Part shown: piece after piece, positions 25,201 to 40,200 of the stretch
How positions within the stretch are numbered: the stretch's first letter is position 1
How the letters are laid out: each line of letters starts with the position of its first letter
Source of the DNA: Strigops habroptila
Taxonomy: Eukaryota > Chordata > Aves > Psittaciformes > Psittacidae
Assembly: GCF_004027225.2 (NCBI RefSeq)
Contig: NC_044302.2
Coordinates: 36,843,449 to 36,907,448 of the forward strand
Direction of reading: 5' to 3'
Length of the DNA: 64,000 nucleotides
Translations under genes and position numbers: made by a program
The notes under the pieces: generated by a model
Told to the model about the DNA's origin: nothing
The model's database searches: none
Seen by the model: only the letters and a program-made list of their open reading frames with translations

Positions 25201-28200
25201 GCTCTATGTATATGAATGCTGCAACGCAAATCCTATAAGGTACTGTATGCTTACCTTGGGTCTGAAGTTGGTGGTTGGTCCGACATATTCATGCTGGGCT
25301 TTCACAGTTCCCCAAGGATGGTGTATTTTGAAACATTCATTGCAATAGCTTGCACTGCAGTCCATGCAGCTCTTCGTGGACTCTTGAAGTGGAGGTTTGC
25401 AGAAATCGCACATAATAGCAATGGCTGCCCTGGCTGCCTGCCTGTATCTTTCCACAATGGTTTCCAAAGTAAAGTTGCGAAATAAGCCATTGATGCCACG
25501 TTCTCCAAGATCAATATCCCGCTGGCAACCCGGACAAGGAAACAGACTAGATCTAGGAGTCAGTGAATTGTGTTTTCTGCCTGTGTAGACACCTGATTTA
25601 GGAGGAGCATAAACAGAAGACGTTTAAAGGGAGTAGCACAGTAGTTTACGAACCAATTCCAAACTATCAAAGCACATTGTCCAAAACACTAGATTACCAA
25701 TTCATATGCAGTCTGCCAAACCAAAGAGAATACATTTACCATAACAAGGTAGTGAAATGCGTGAGTCCAAGGGACATTATAAACTACTACTCTAAAATTA
25801 ATTCTGTGGTAAGATTAATTTAGCTATTCCAATCCTATCTTCATCTAGTTTTAGATGCACTCAAGCTGCAGCCTTTCAAAACGCTGAACACAGAACCTTC
25901 AGGAAAATTTTAGTTTTAGGCTAACTGGCTGGCCACAGAGAGAGCAACAGCTTTGTAACAGAGCGAAGTGAAAGACGCTTATTCCCAGAGTGAGACAAAT
26001 TATTCCCAGACAAATACAGCAAACTTCGAGCTCCCTAAAGTTTGCTTTAGGTGAGTCGAACTTATTTGGCTCATCCCAACGGGCATCATTAGGAAAAAAA
26101 AAAAGGGGGGGGTGGAAAAACAAGAGAACTAGATATTACCAGTATGATATCTCAGCCAAATAAAGCCACACACACCAAAGGGAATGCTGAGATGGTTATG
26201 TCTGGAAGATTCTTCTACCCTGAACTGGGGAACCACAGATCTGCAGTTACATAGGGTGTTACGTCTCTCTGCATTTCAAAAAGGGACAGCAGAAAGCAGA
26301 CAAGCTGCACTCCTACCAGCTATGCAAAAATTTCCCCTCCTATCCAAACTGAAGTGATCAAAGGCTCAAGTAAAGCTGCAAGCCTGAGGAGCCCCTGGAG
26401 CCTGTTCAAGGGAATGGCTCACAAACCCAAAGCTATTTACAGGGTAATATTCTTGAGGCTATCAAACAGGGAGGGCATCCCAGTGCCTCACGCATGAACT
26501 CACGGGGCACAGCTGTGAAAAAGAGTCCTTTATGTATTTCTGAAGCAGGCTAGGCAAATGTTCAGGCTTGACATGTATCCTCTCAGCTTCCTCTGGCAAA
26601 GAAACAAACAAAAAAACCCTATCTGCTGTAGCTGGAATGTGGTTTTAAGATCCTTTTGAGAGGACTGCATGTTGTTATACCTAACAGATTTGTAAATGAA
26701 GGCATGACTTTAAGCTGAATTCTCTGGGTTGAAATTGATTCTTCTTCATCTGTATTTAGTCAGTATCTTTTCATCAGAAACAATGATGCTTCATCTCTTT
26801 TTGAAGTGTCCTTTGATATTACTCAGAAGACGCTTGCCTTGTGCCACTTCTACAGCTGCTTAACACAACAATCTAAAACGTCCCTTCCTATCATGTCTCT
26901 AGCATGTCCCCTCCTATCCAGTCTCTTAAAAAACAAACAAACAAAAATAAAAACCCCACACACAAAACAAACCACCACACAAAAAGGAAAAAACAAGCCA
27001 ACAAACAAAAAACCCCAAACCACCCACAAACCAATACTCCTATAAGGAACTAGTTCCTTTAAAAATCTTTCAAATGTGCCCCATGGTAGTTATGCTTGAC
27101 TGTCACCTAACAAGCAACAACCAGAGCATGAGTAAGCACATACAGGCTGGCAGTCCCAAACCTCGCTGGTCTCATGTCTTTCTGTAGGTTCTGAGTGGAC
27201 CAACTAGACTGCATCTACAGAACAGTACAGGGGACACAAGGCACCGGCATACAACTCTCTGGCTAAGGGAAGCAGAGATTTTGGGTTTTTTTGTTTTACT
27301 ACTTACTTGAACTGAATTAGTTGCCCAAACTGCACATGCTGCAGTACCTGTTACTTGGTGTACACAGCAAGACACACATGCAATGCTCAGCAACAGCAGT
27401 GAAACACAAAACTGTATTTCTGTATTTCCAACATATGCTCCAAGCTAGCACTGCACACAGGAACACAGATCTTCTACACAGACTTCTACAATGGCCTAAC
27501 CAGAGATGATTTCACATGCAGTGTCATGCAGTCACCAACTACAGAAAGCAACCCAAAACACTTATATTTGCAAAAACTAATAAAATAATGATACAGTGTC
27601 ATAGGTACAGGGGCTGCCTACAAGCAGTATGCTATAGCAGAGAGCAAGCAATGACGAAGCAAGATAACAAAAGAAAAACAACATCGTGCAGTGGTCAAGT
27701 TTAAAAATACAATCTGAAATTTGTATCCAGCAGCATTTCAAGTCTGGCTCAAGTGGCTCAAATGTGGAAGGGGCGTTTGTTAAACTCAAAGGTGAGTTCA
27801 GTTCCATTTCAATGGAGGCCTTTCATTCTGCCCGTGGTAGACCAGTTGTAAGCTCTGCAACTGGTGATACTGCTTACAGAAAGCAACCCAGTATCAAGGA
27901 AGTCCTGTGCACCTTCAGACGTCTCATCCCTTTTCACTGACAGCACTCTAAGAACTAAGGTTTCTCCCCACGCTGTTTTAAACCATGGAAGCTTATTTGC
28001 TAAGCTCCTTGGTGTGCTCTGCCACTTAAATTCTCAAAGTATGGAAACATCCTCTTTTTGCCTAGTGAGTGTTGAAACATCAACTAACATGCAGTAAGAA
28101 TTAGTCTGCTTTCTGCTTATAGGATTTCTACACTCCTATTAAAAAACAAAACAACAAAAAAACCAGGAAAAAAGTACTTTGTTACTTCATCAGTGCTTAC

Positions 28201-31200
28201 AGCACCGTCTTTCCTATCTGCCTTATATCCAGTTTGCTAGAACTGAATTTGCTTATATACAAAACAGAAGAGCAAAAGCCGTGGATTTCGTAGTCATATT
28301 AGCTGTGCAGATCAGAGAAACTTAGGTCCTCACTATATTCTATTTTACACTTTGCCGATCCGGTTTACAACATGTATTTTGTGAAATCATCAGGAATCCT
28401 CAAAAGAAATTTTCCGCTGTGGTTTGTAAACAGACTGCTCCACTTGCACTGAATAGCTTGATCAGTAACTAAAAAATTAGCACAACATACACTCCTGCTT
28501 AGACTCCAAACTCAGATACAGTGATACAGACAGCAAAGACTAAAGTCAAAGAACAATCGTATGTCTTTTAAAGACAATGTTTAAATGTCCTCTTCCAAAG
28601 AAGAGGTACCAACACTTAAAATGTTGAAAAGCCCAATCTCCAGCTGGTTGTTTGCAAAGGGGTAAGACATCTTAAAGATAAAATTATGCTTTTCAAGTAA
28701 GCAGGATCACCAGAATTTGTGGTATGAGAACTTAAAAAAAAAAAAAAAGATTTTAAAAGTCAACTGGATTCTCATATAAGTTTTTAAAAATATATAAATG
28801 TATACTGTCACCTCCCCACACTTCCCCCCCCTCCTCCCCCTCCCAACCTCAGTTACTACTTTTGGAATGATTTTTAGGAAGAAAGAAAAGAAAAAGGCAA
28901 CAAGCAAATGTGAGGTAAGTCATTAGCTGCAAAATGTCATTTTCAGACACTTTTATCTTCCACAATCAAGGGTGTGCAAAAAGAGCAAATAAGCACAGCT
29001 TCCCAAAAGCTCTGATGGTGTCCTACAGTATCCTTGTTTTATGACACTTTCAGTCTTCAACTGAGTCAATTAATCTTTTTCCCATTTCCTGTCCTCCACG
29101 GAGTGTGAAGTTCAGATTTGTGTTTACCTCAGTTCATGTCTTTCTTGGAGGACACAGTACTTATATGGATTGCTCGTGTGCCTGCCAATATTTTGGCAAC
29201 ATGGAGCTTTGTGGGTTTTTTTGCTACTTCTGACAGTGCGTCACATCAAAAAAAAAAAAAGGGGGGGGGGGAGGGGGGAAGAAATATTTATATTAACAAG
29301 CCCATGCAGTGGCTGAAATGCTCAGACTAGTTCATTTTTGGAAAGGAGATGTATTTAAACCAAAGAGACACTGGCTATCCTTCCACACAACTGTGTCACT
29401 AAGCATACCAAACATCTCAATTTGAAATATTTAGGTTTCCCCATATATTCCATGTGCCATGCTAAATTGCCAGATCCAGAACTACTACTCGGATTAACAT
29501 GGTATAAATTTCAGTCTGCTTCTTTATCAAATTAAGCAGGCTCAGATACAATGAAGAACCAGTATTATCTTCCATTTAAAAGCTATGGCCAACTGCAAGC
29601 TCCCAATGTTACAAAGATCGATCCAATAACTATACTTCACTACCAGTAAGTCAGCATTTTCACTGGAACTTTACCATCTAAACTCTTGAAAATTAAAAAG
29701 CATGGGGCAGGGGGGTGACTGTTGGGGTTTTATTTAAAGAGAAGAGGTTTTGCACCCACCAATGTATGTTCAGACAGAAGAGGGGGGAAAAAAAAAAAAA
29801 TAAAAAAAAAATCAACTCCTAATTGAATTCCAGTCCAGTTGACCTTTAAGTCAGTGTTAAACAGAATGAAAAGCTTTCCTTATAGAAGTCCTTTGCTGTA
29901 CCTTTGCTCACTGCAAAAGTCATTTTGTGGACTTGACCACTGACAGAAAGCTATATGCTAACCAACAATATTTAACTCGAGATCTAAATGCCAGACTACC
30001 TCTAGCCAATACAAGAAATGAAGCATTTCTACCTCTCCACCCAAAAGACCTCCTCTGTGAGGCTGTGAACAATGAACAGAAAGCCATTTAGAAACCCAAA
30101 AATGAGATATACCATTGGTTTACAATGGTTTAAACGAAAATCAACTGTTTTCTCTCCTGTGGCTGTTAAACTCCAGCAGGGCTGAAAGGAAAGAATGTTT
30201 AATTACCTAGCAGGTGAAACAACTGTAGTATTTAAGCAGAACAGAAAAAGGGAGAAAGAAGAGATTTGGGGTGGGGTGCAGGGAGAGGTATTTCAGACAT
30301 TCTGTTTCTGCACCATCCATCAGTGCAGCACAAGTGTCAACATACACTCTACTCTAATTACACCAAGACTGTAATTAAACTAACATTACAGAAAATGGAT
30401 TAGCAATAAGAAATAGCCTTTATTTTCATTTTATATGCAACATACTTCTTTTTGATCAAAAATTATTTTATATACAACAGTGGGGTTTTTTTAAAAAACC
30501 ACCACATTAGATTTGAAGAAGCACATATGCTCCATTTCAACTGAGAAATGGAGAGTTCTAGTGGTTCCAGCCTTTTTACATTAAAATAAACCGTATTTGT
30601 AAATGTGAGATGTGTGTTCACAGCAAATACAAAACATGGACAAATTCCTTCTGGCATCTCAAGAATTTAAATGCCAAAATCATTTTAAATAGATGATACT
30701 CCTCATGGGGATAGTAGGGATGCCCTTAAGTGGGAAAGAAAGAGAAGGAAAAAACCCACAGCAGGAAGTTGTCATATACATTTTCAAGTATAACAGTCTT
30801 TTGACCCAATTTGAAAAATGTGGGGTTTTTGTCATGTGAGGCCCCACTCTGGATTTTTCCTATACATTTTCTCTCTTAAGGAGCTGTTTTATTACAAATC
30901 CCCCTGAGTATCATAAAACAAATTAACCAAGGCAATGCACACTATGGGTGCTTCAGATGCAGGACGAGAATTGTAGAAATATAAATTGCGAGCTGTTTGA
31001 ACGTTACTGGTACCAAACGTCTGAGCACAAATCTCACACTCCACATAGCAATGGAACTCTGCCTGCAACATTAGAAGTGAACACAGTTTAACCTGAATAT
31101 CCAAATATATTCCTTAAAGCTCCCATTTCCATATATTTTCCATTTTGCAAATGTGAACTGTCCAAGATGATAATTTTCCTGTGATGTGCATCTGCCCAAA

Positions 31201-34200
31201 CACTCTTTGGAAGAAGAGGGGAAGACTATTATTTTCATGTTTCAACCTTCGCTTGCTACTACTCATTAACAGGTATGAAATCTTTCGGAAAGCATTAACC
31301 TCCCTCAACTAGTAGGTGCGATGAGAAGATAACACACATAACTTTCCATCAGTTTGCTCGGATGATGGCAGGCTGCTGTGGATTTAAAGATTAGAACCCC
31401 AGCAACAACTTGCATGCATGTATCTCGTGGCAGGCAGGAGCACCACAAACAGGTCTGTGATTCTGTGATTCTAAGAGCAGCCAACAACTACGGCAGCACT
31501 GCAAACTGAATCTCTGCACATCTAGTAGTAATTAAATGCCAGGTTCTCAAGAGACTACGGCCTCCTTCAAGCACAGGGCACACTTAGCCACAGCACCATG
31601 CGCAGGCTGTGTGGCCCTAGATCACTGCCTGAATGAGAGCCAGCTGGAGAGCAGCTTCTGATGGGAGATAAAGCATTACCTCCTCACTTATGCTGCTGAA
31701 GGCAGCATGGGGGCTTCTCCCCACAGGCAGCCTGTCTGATTCTCCCACACTCCACAAGCCACAGCCTTCACAGGGAGGTCAGGCTGCCCCCAGTAGACCT
31801 ACCACTCCCTAAGCACTCTGATGTCCACCTTGTAAAAACATAAATCCACAGTGGAAACCAGCAACCACATCAATCCATGTACGCAACACCATGCCAGAAC
31901 ATTATGCTTACTGAGGAAAAAGGAAACAGGCTTGGATTTGGGAGAAGGCAGGCACCAAAGGCTCTATTCATTCAAACATCAAGTAACACTGCAGTAAGAA
32001 AGCAGCTGACGTGTATGCAGAGCTAAACAGTGGCTGTGGGACTGCACACCCCACATCCATAAAATAGGACTGTAATGAAGATAACTAGCCATTTAGTTTG
32101 GGGATTCATGCAAATCATGTAAGCTTCAACCAGCCCAGCTACAGCAAACACAACATTCACTCATCAAACCAATTTGAAAGAGTACCAGTACTAACAACTG
32201 AGGAGTTTTATAAGAGAAGCAGGTGAAATAAAACATTTGAACTTCGGAAACTGGGAAGATGAACATTAGTAATACGTGAAACGCAAGACACAGCTTTAGG
32301 GTTTTTCTTGTGGGCAACTCTTCCAGAGTACCGTGCAGTGTGGTTTTAAAGTGGATAATTATGTCAGAAGGAAGCCTAAAAGCCAAGATCACATTTCTTT
32401 CGAGACGTACAGCAAGCACAAAGCACTTTCAGTGTACCTATGTAAAAGCAGATCAACTTCTCCATGGATTATACAGACAGCTTAAGAATCTTTCTAGTGG
32501 GATATCACAATAAGCGTGAGCCCAAGAGCCAAGCACTCCTTTGAGCAGACCACGCTGAAGGAGATTGTTGGTACAGTCTTCTTATAGTCATCTGCCCCCA
32601 ATTCCGCAATGATCATCATCTATGGAAAATTACTTACAGTAAGCATAATGAAACAGGTAGGACAAAACTACCATGTGCACAGTCTGCAGGAGGCTCAAAA
32701 GGAAGTTGGCACTACTGAGTTTAGGCTGGCCGAAACCTGAGATAACCACCTCAACAGTACTACTGACAGGCAATAAAACTGCTGAAATCTACATCTCAAC
32801 ACTATCGAACATGATGCTATTGCATCTCGGTGTAACTGAAACACAGGAACAAACACATACAATGGTAACAAAGATTTACAGGATGCCACAAAGACAAATC
32901 TGTTATCTACAAAATAAAGTGCACTGTCCTTAAAAATATTCCCATTGTTCTTGCCACAGAATGAACAAGACTTGCACTATCTCTAAGTCACCATCTCTTT
33001 AACCGCCTCAGACATTTTACCAGTGCAGATAACATTCAGCTCAAGTCAGTCTAATACATTAAATTAGGAAAATGGACAAAAATCCCGACACATACCTGAT
33101 CTACTAATCCTGTCAACTCGGTCCATGCTAGAAGAGATTTTAATTCGAGGGCTACTCTGATTAGAGGATTCGGAACCTCCATCAGCAAGAGAGTCTTCAA
33201 CTGCAAATAGTATTTCTTTCACACACTTGTGACAGATACTGTGCTGGCAAGGAAGGATCAGCGGATGGGTGAATAATTCCTTGCATGCTGGGCAGATGAG
33301 CTCTCTTTCAAACCCCTTAATGGCAACCTTCATGACAGAAAGAGGGAGAAACAAATGTAAGCGCAGAGAACACGAGCCAGCATGGCACAGCTGTCTGTCA
33401 CCAAACCCCAGCTCTGTTGAACAATTGCTGCACAGTTCTAGCTCATTTGAAGCAGTCCTCCAGTTAACCCGCCAAACAAATATAAATTAACATTTATGAG
33501 AGCACTGACAACATTCATTTCTACTCAAACGAACGCTGCCACTAGGCGAATTCAGTTCATCTTTAGGTCATGTCTGCATTGCAGGGGAAGAAAAAGAGGG
33601 GAGGGGAGTAGTCTTAATTCCGCTCAAGGACCAAGTGAGATGATAGCAACCATACTTCCTAACAATAGGAATACACGTTTAATTCGGCTTGCTCCCACGC
33701 TTTTCAAGAAGAAAGAAAAAAAAAAAAGAAAAAAGGAAATAAAATGTCAGGCTGGTTCAACAACAGGCTTCCCTGCCCTGTAATTCACATTTAAGGAGAA
33801 ACTATTCTGACTTCATTAGGCTAGTAGCTCGAGTCAGGAACATTATTTGTTTGCTCGTTTGACGCACAAAGACCCGCCTGTGCATCAGTGCAGCTCTTCG
33901 GCAAGTTAACGAACCCACAGCCGGCTGGCGCTGGCTTCCGGGGGCACCTCCTTCCTGCGGCACCGGCTGCCCGGCGCCCGCTCCCTGCCGTGTCCGCGAC
34001 TGTCCAGCCCGCCGCCGAACTACACCAGCTTCATTCACGGGAATGAAACCCAGCCCCTGCGCGCACCGAGCCCCGGCTGAAGATCTCCGCACGAGCCGTG
34101 CCCGCCGCCCCACACCGCGGGCTGCCGTCGGGACCGCTCCAGCCGGGCGGAGACCGGGCAAACACCCCCCCCACACACACTGCCGGCTCTCACCGCGCTC

Positions 34201-37200
34201 TCCCGCCGGTCGCCCTCCATCCCCACGCCTCCTGCGCCCGCCAGCTCCGCGGCAGCAGCTGCGAGCACAGCAGGGCACCGTCCGCCGAGGCGGAGGGGGG
34301 ACGCAGTGCCTGGCGCTGGGGCGGGGCGAGAGGCCGCGCCCAGCGCACAATGGCGAGCAGCACCTGGCACCGGCGGCGCCACGCCCGCAGCGGCGGAGGG
34401 GCCGGAAGGGGGCAGCGCGGTGCAAGGCCTGCCAGAGCCGCCCCCCGGACACCCCTCCTCCGCTTCCCTCATCGCAGCGGCCGGGAGTGTTCGTGGAGCC
34501 CTAGAGCCGTAGGCTCAGAGAATGGTTCGGGGTGGAGAGGACCTCACAATCATCTAATTCCAACCCCCCCGCCATGGTCAGGGACACCTCACACCAGACC
34601 TTGTCGCCCAAGATTCTGTCCAACCTGGCCTTGAACACTGCCAGGGATGGAGCATTTATCATTTCTTTGGGCAACCTGTTCCAGTGCCTCACCACCCTCA
34701 CAGTAAAGAACTTCTTCCTTATATCTAACCTGAACTTCACCTCAAGTTTACACCCGTTACCCCTTGTCCTACCGCTACAGTCCCTGATGAAGAGTCCCTC
34801 CCCAGCATCCTTGTAGGCCCCCTTCAGATACTGGAAGGCTGCTATGAGGTCTCCACGCAGCCTTCTCTTCTCCAGGCTGAACAGCCCCAACTTTCTCTGC
34901 CTGTCTTCATACCGGAGGGAAACTCGGAGGGAAAGCGGACAGTGGCCTTACACTACATAATGGATGGAGTTTTAGTTAATTAAAGTGGATGGAGCCTGGA
35001 CTACATGAATGATTAAATGCTGTCGGTTTGACAAACCCTAAATTTGACCTATTTGCCTGTTTGAAAGACGAACGTCAGGATAAGATCCTTTCTCCTCTCA
35101 GAATTACCATTTCAATATGAGTCAATAAAACAGACACATTTCGAATGTCTTATTTCTGTTTTGGTCATTATTTACCTCTGGGATTCAGTGGCCTGGACAT
35201 GAAATTTGAATGTAAAATTACATTCACAAATGATGAAAACCGAGGAGACTGTATAGCATATTCAGTATTACGAAGAACTTTCTAGAGAACACATGTAAAG
35301 ATGCTATTTCACATTTACTTTGAAAACCACCCTTGTAAAAGTAAAGAGCACTGTGCTTGAAATGATTCTGACATTTAGTATTTATATTCAAACTGATTAG
35401 AAATGTTCACAATATTTATATTCAAACTGAAACATGTCACTTAACCAAGCAGGTGGGGAGAACGTGTTGGTAAGGACATGCGTTGTCTGCCTTACAGCTA
35501 TGTTTTGAGTAATGGTTTGCAATCATCTGAATAACTATATTATGCCTTAACTACCTCTACTACCCCCAAATTTCCTGGTGTTACAGGCAAGCTTTAAAGG
35601 ATGTAGCTCTTAATAAGCCCTTGTCTACGTTAGCACACTACCCATTGCTGACACTGGATGTGATTGTTTTGGAGCCAAACAAACTATCAGCCACAGATCA
35701 GAACAAAGCCCCTCTGACTCTGTTGCTGCCTTTTGACACAGTATGAAGAACTTTTGTCTTTGGTAGCACATCAAGGCAAACCGTTCTGCACTCCATGCCA
35801 GAGGTGTAGGTGCCAGCAGAGATGGGCCTTGCTAGTGTGGACAAACCTGGACGAAGCACATATTCTCCTCCTGTCCTCCCACAGCTTTTGCACAGGCCAC
35901 AGTGTCAACTACTGCTACTGTCAGGCCTAGTGACTCCTTGTTCTATCTCTTAAAAGATCAGTATCATATTAGCTTGTTTGTGTGCCTATTTGCGCTGGCT
36001 TCAGTGTACTTTAGAGCAGGATTTTAATTACCACCTCCTCCACCGCATTCAGATGTTACATGGATGAAGAGGTCCTTGAAGGCTTCCGAAGGGCAAAACT
36101 CCCCTGTCTGCTCTCACACCTTTTACCAGCCTTTTGATGCTCCTCCAGCCTAGGACTACTGCATTTGCCAGTACCTTTAAGATACTGGGATGATAAAAGC
36201 AACAGCTAGGAATCACTGGCACAGTGAAAACGCAAGAGCACAAACGACTGCCAGAGGAGGCTCCTGTCGTTTGCCTCTGCAGGAGGAGTTAGTAAGACCA
36301 GTGCAATCACAGAAGTCAGACCTACCCTCCTGCTTTGTTTCCAGCCACATGCGTACATCAGTTGGAAACCTGTTCTGCTAACAAGGGACTCCTTTTACAT
36401 GAAGTAATACCTGGAAAGTATCAAGACAGCTCAACACATCCGTCTTAATTCTCTCCTGCCCCTCAGCAGGCAAGGTCTGAGCAGGTCTCAAGGGCATGCT
36501 TTGAGCTCCCACAACAGCAGCACAAGACACAGACTGGAGTGGGTGGGGGTTGTCATCCTATTTTCCCTCCTACCTCAGGTTCAATGTGCTTGTTAATTTA
36601 ACCTCTGGTACGCAGCAGTCTCCCAAGCACTTATTTGCATTAACAGTTAGTGCAATTCAAAGAAGGATGATGCAGTGCTGGTTTTCAATGAGCCATAAAA
36701 ATCCTACACTTGTTGTTACACAATGTAACAACATCTATAGGTTGGGGCCCTACTTGCATGAAGCAACACAGCCCTGCCCCAAAGCACTCGGAAGTTCTGT
36801 CAGCACCTCCCCTGCCTTTAGCAATCAGGATCCCAGACCAAAGCTTTCCGAGACATTTTGTTTCATGCTGGTTTTGCAACCGTGGCTCAAGCCTGAGCCA
36901 GTTCCCTGCTGGTCTGCACTCCTCTGACTGGACTGCTGAAGCCTGCCTTGCACCAGGCTTGCATTAGAGCCAAAGTCAATGTGTCAATGGCAGAGGTATG
37001 CAGGATGAAGAGTGAGATTTGTTCCTGAGTTAACGTGACTATCTTGGCCACTGAGCTACAAGGGAGACACTTTTTTTCCCCTAAACAATGACAGTATTCC
37101 TGCCAGGATGGATGCAGCGGGGTTTTAGCCCACATCCTGGTCTTTGTAAATCTTTAGTGGTGCGATTTGCTTCTCTACTTAACCCTGAGCAGTTGCACCT

Positions 37201-40200
37201 TGAAGATGACTGTTTTCCCAGGATTTTCTCAGTCATGCAGGCTGAAAGATAAATTGTTTGCTCAGCAATAAGGCAGGAATTTATGCTGCCTGAGAGAAAT
37301 GTGCCTGTTTTGGCTCAGGAACATAGGCTCATCTTTGTCTGTTTGGTGGTTACCCTTCAATTGTGTCACCCCAAACAACCAGCAAGGGCCTATAGACCTT
37401 GGAGGTTTCAAAATGAAAATAATGATTTGAGAATCTCTTGTCATAAAACAAAAAAAATCAACCCCTAACCCTTTGATTCTGCTCTGCAGAGATGCGCTAC
37501 AGGCCCATAAGCCTCACAACTGGATGGGTTTCCTAACAGATCCCATAAGCTGATAAGCTGGACCAAAAAAGTGTGGAAGGTCACACGAACTGCTGCTGTG
37601 CTCTCAGAGCACTCAGCCAATAAAGACTGCACTCATCCAACTGCCAGAATATTTGGACCATAATCAGCTTTGGGTAGGATTTGTAGCTAGCACTTCCCAA
37701 AGCACACTAAACTGGCTCAGTATACTTTTACTTTTTTCACTTACTGCCATGTGTAAAGTACTCTGCTTCGACCCAGGACATCCAGAAAGCAGCAGTTACA
37801 GAGGATCCAAAGAGCAGACAAGAGTCCACACCAGAGGACTCTGCTGTTATCCTCCGCACTTGCCAAGCAAATGAAGGAATTGTAATGAAAAAGCTTCCAA
37901 AAAAATACATTACATTTAAATCAAAATATCCTCCAGCTCTGAACTAGGAAAGAACATACCCATAAACAAATTGTTACTGTTTAGCAGAAAGTAAATGTAA
38001 AGATTATTTTTAAAAGGACTTCAAGTAGAAAAAAGTTTACATTAAAATAAAAAACCCAAAAAATTTACAGGAAGCCCAACCACAGACTCAATTTCTTACA
38101 CCATAAATATATGGCACAAAAAAATACTAACCATACACACATAACACATGCGGAATTGCTGTTCTGTCCTGCTGCTTTCCCTCCTTCACCTAGCTATCCC
38201 CAAGGCTGGCAGCTGGCCCTTCATAGAATCGTAGAATGTTTAGGGTTGGAAAGGACCAATGGCGTCCCCTTGGGCAGGGGCGCCTCACACCAGACCATGT
38301 CGACCAAGGCTTTGTCCAACCTGGCCTTGAACACTGACAAAGATGGAGCCCTTGCCATATCACGTCCCATGCTCTTGAAGGCACTTCATAGAAACCACTG
38401 CTGGAGCGATGAGAACATGCCTAAGCTGTGGAAACACAACTTTGTCACACAGACTGACTAGCCCTGCTAAGTAACTCAGATTGAAAGCTGTGAAGACAGG
38501 CAAATTGGATTTTAACTCCTTTTAGCTCCTAGATTTCAAACTCAGACCCTCTGCAGCTTCTAACTTAAGCTGTTTCCTGAAACTGAACTCCAAGTTACCT
38601 TCGCATGCTCTTTCAACCTAAGTCACCTTTTTGTGCAAATACCCCTCACAACATAGACATAATCTGGCACGCTTCTGGATACTCTGTAGATGAAAGAAAA
38701 TTGCTGGTAAAAGGCCCTTCTCTTCATAGGAACCCAACCCCCAAATAAGCCCTTTCCTGCACATAAGCAAGAAGTATGTAAAGCCCTAAAGATGAGCAGT
38801 AGAACTCCAGGTCAGCTGAGTAAGGAGCCCAGAGCAACCCTGCAGCCCCCACAGCTGCTAGTAAACTTTGCTGTATTTCTTCTCTCCAGTTTCTCATGTG
38901 ATTTGTTTTTTGCACCCCTGTGTAGCTCTGTCCCTTACTCTCACCAGGAGAAAAGCTGAAATGCTACCACAAGAGAATTCTGCATCAGTCAGTATATGAA
39001 AGCAGGCAGAAGGGAGGGACAGAAATCAGTGTTACCCGACTGGTCCAGGTGGAGAACACGCAAAATTTTAAATAATTTTAAATTTATTTTTGTATATTTC
39101 TCATGTTCACATCATATGGGGTTTAGGGCTTGGTTTTAGTAGTGTCTATTTCTGTAAATGCTTTTTCTGGAGAAATGTTTTTAAAGCTTTTCCTTATGAA
39201 TCACAATTTGTCAGTTTCTGAAAACCATGCAGAGGGTAGAAATAGATAGTAAAACAAAGAAAACATGAGGGAAAAAATCAGAGGAATTTGATTAAAAAAA
39301 TGGAGCATGTCAAGTTCCTTATCTCAACAAAATCAACAAGCGAATGCACAAGGACAGTGCCAGTGTCGCTAGCCTCTCTCTGACATTCACATTTGTTTAT
39401 ATTGGCTTATTGAATTTACACCGCTTACAGCAAAATGCCTGGAAATGGTTCTACAAAACGGATGACCAGTATTGATAGCAGTTTCCCTATCAGGCACAAA
39501 TATTTCTTTATAGCATCTAAAAATTCTTTGAAGTTAATATTGCAAGAGAAGCAGATGTGTTCCAATTGAGAAAACATACATTTATGCAAATAAAACAATT
39601 TTGAACAGAGTGAGGGTAAATAATTGTAGCAGTGTTCATGTGTTTAACTGCTGCAAAACAAAACTCAGACTGTAAAGAAGGGGTGGAGGGAGCTTAAGCC
39701 CATTGCTGGCATACTGTCATTTTAAGACAGTAGAGTGTCCATCCTTGTTGTGTTTTCAACTGGGATTTCAGAGTCCTGAAAGAAGATCATAAAATCTCCT
39801 TCTTCCTCAAGTGTCTCTGCTACAAAATGCAGTTAATCGTTAATCTGTCTCAGAACGGTATTTTGCAGTGTTCAGATGCTGCTGTGACATTTGTGTTAGC
39901 TGCCTTGGAGGCCCGGAATATCTCACAGAGTATTGAAGTGAGCCTAAACGGATGTTGTAGATACATGGATTACACAAGGACTGTCTTATTGGGGCTAAAA
40001 GTGTTGCATGCATCTTTCTGTTCCAGGTACAATGTGCAAGCTGTGTGTGTGAATCGGAGTCATGGGGGAATAATTAGTTCAGATCATTAAAAGAGATAAC
40101 AGGTTCTTGAAGTGACATTCCCGCAGGCAAAAGTGACATATAATGATTTGCCCCATTTGAGAGGTCTGACAGAGGATCCAAGCTAAGTGGAAAAACAGCA

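Larger units (their letters stand above)
25581..33095 (-). other. TRIM36: TRIM36 intron 2 (7.5 kb)
   Basis: Non-coding intron, AT-rich on average. It includes an A/C-rich low-complexity tract (26928-27034), an A13-G11 tract (29248-29277) and A-rich runs near 29.8 kb. No exon-like conserved sequence or full repeat was recognised. Confidence 0.85.

Noticed and set aside
31457-31473. Two TGATTCTG-like octamers resembling a CR1 tail
   Set aside because: Only two units and no CR1 body next to them; too short to call.
33802-34634. Long ORFs on both strands in the promoter B CpG island
   Set aside because: Open frames are expected in very GC-rich DNA because stop codons are AT-rich. Only the short exon 1B frame has a fitting donor.
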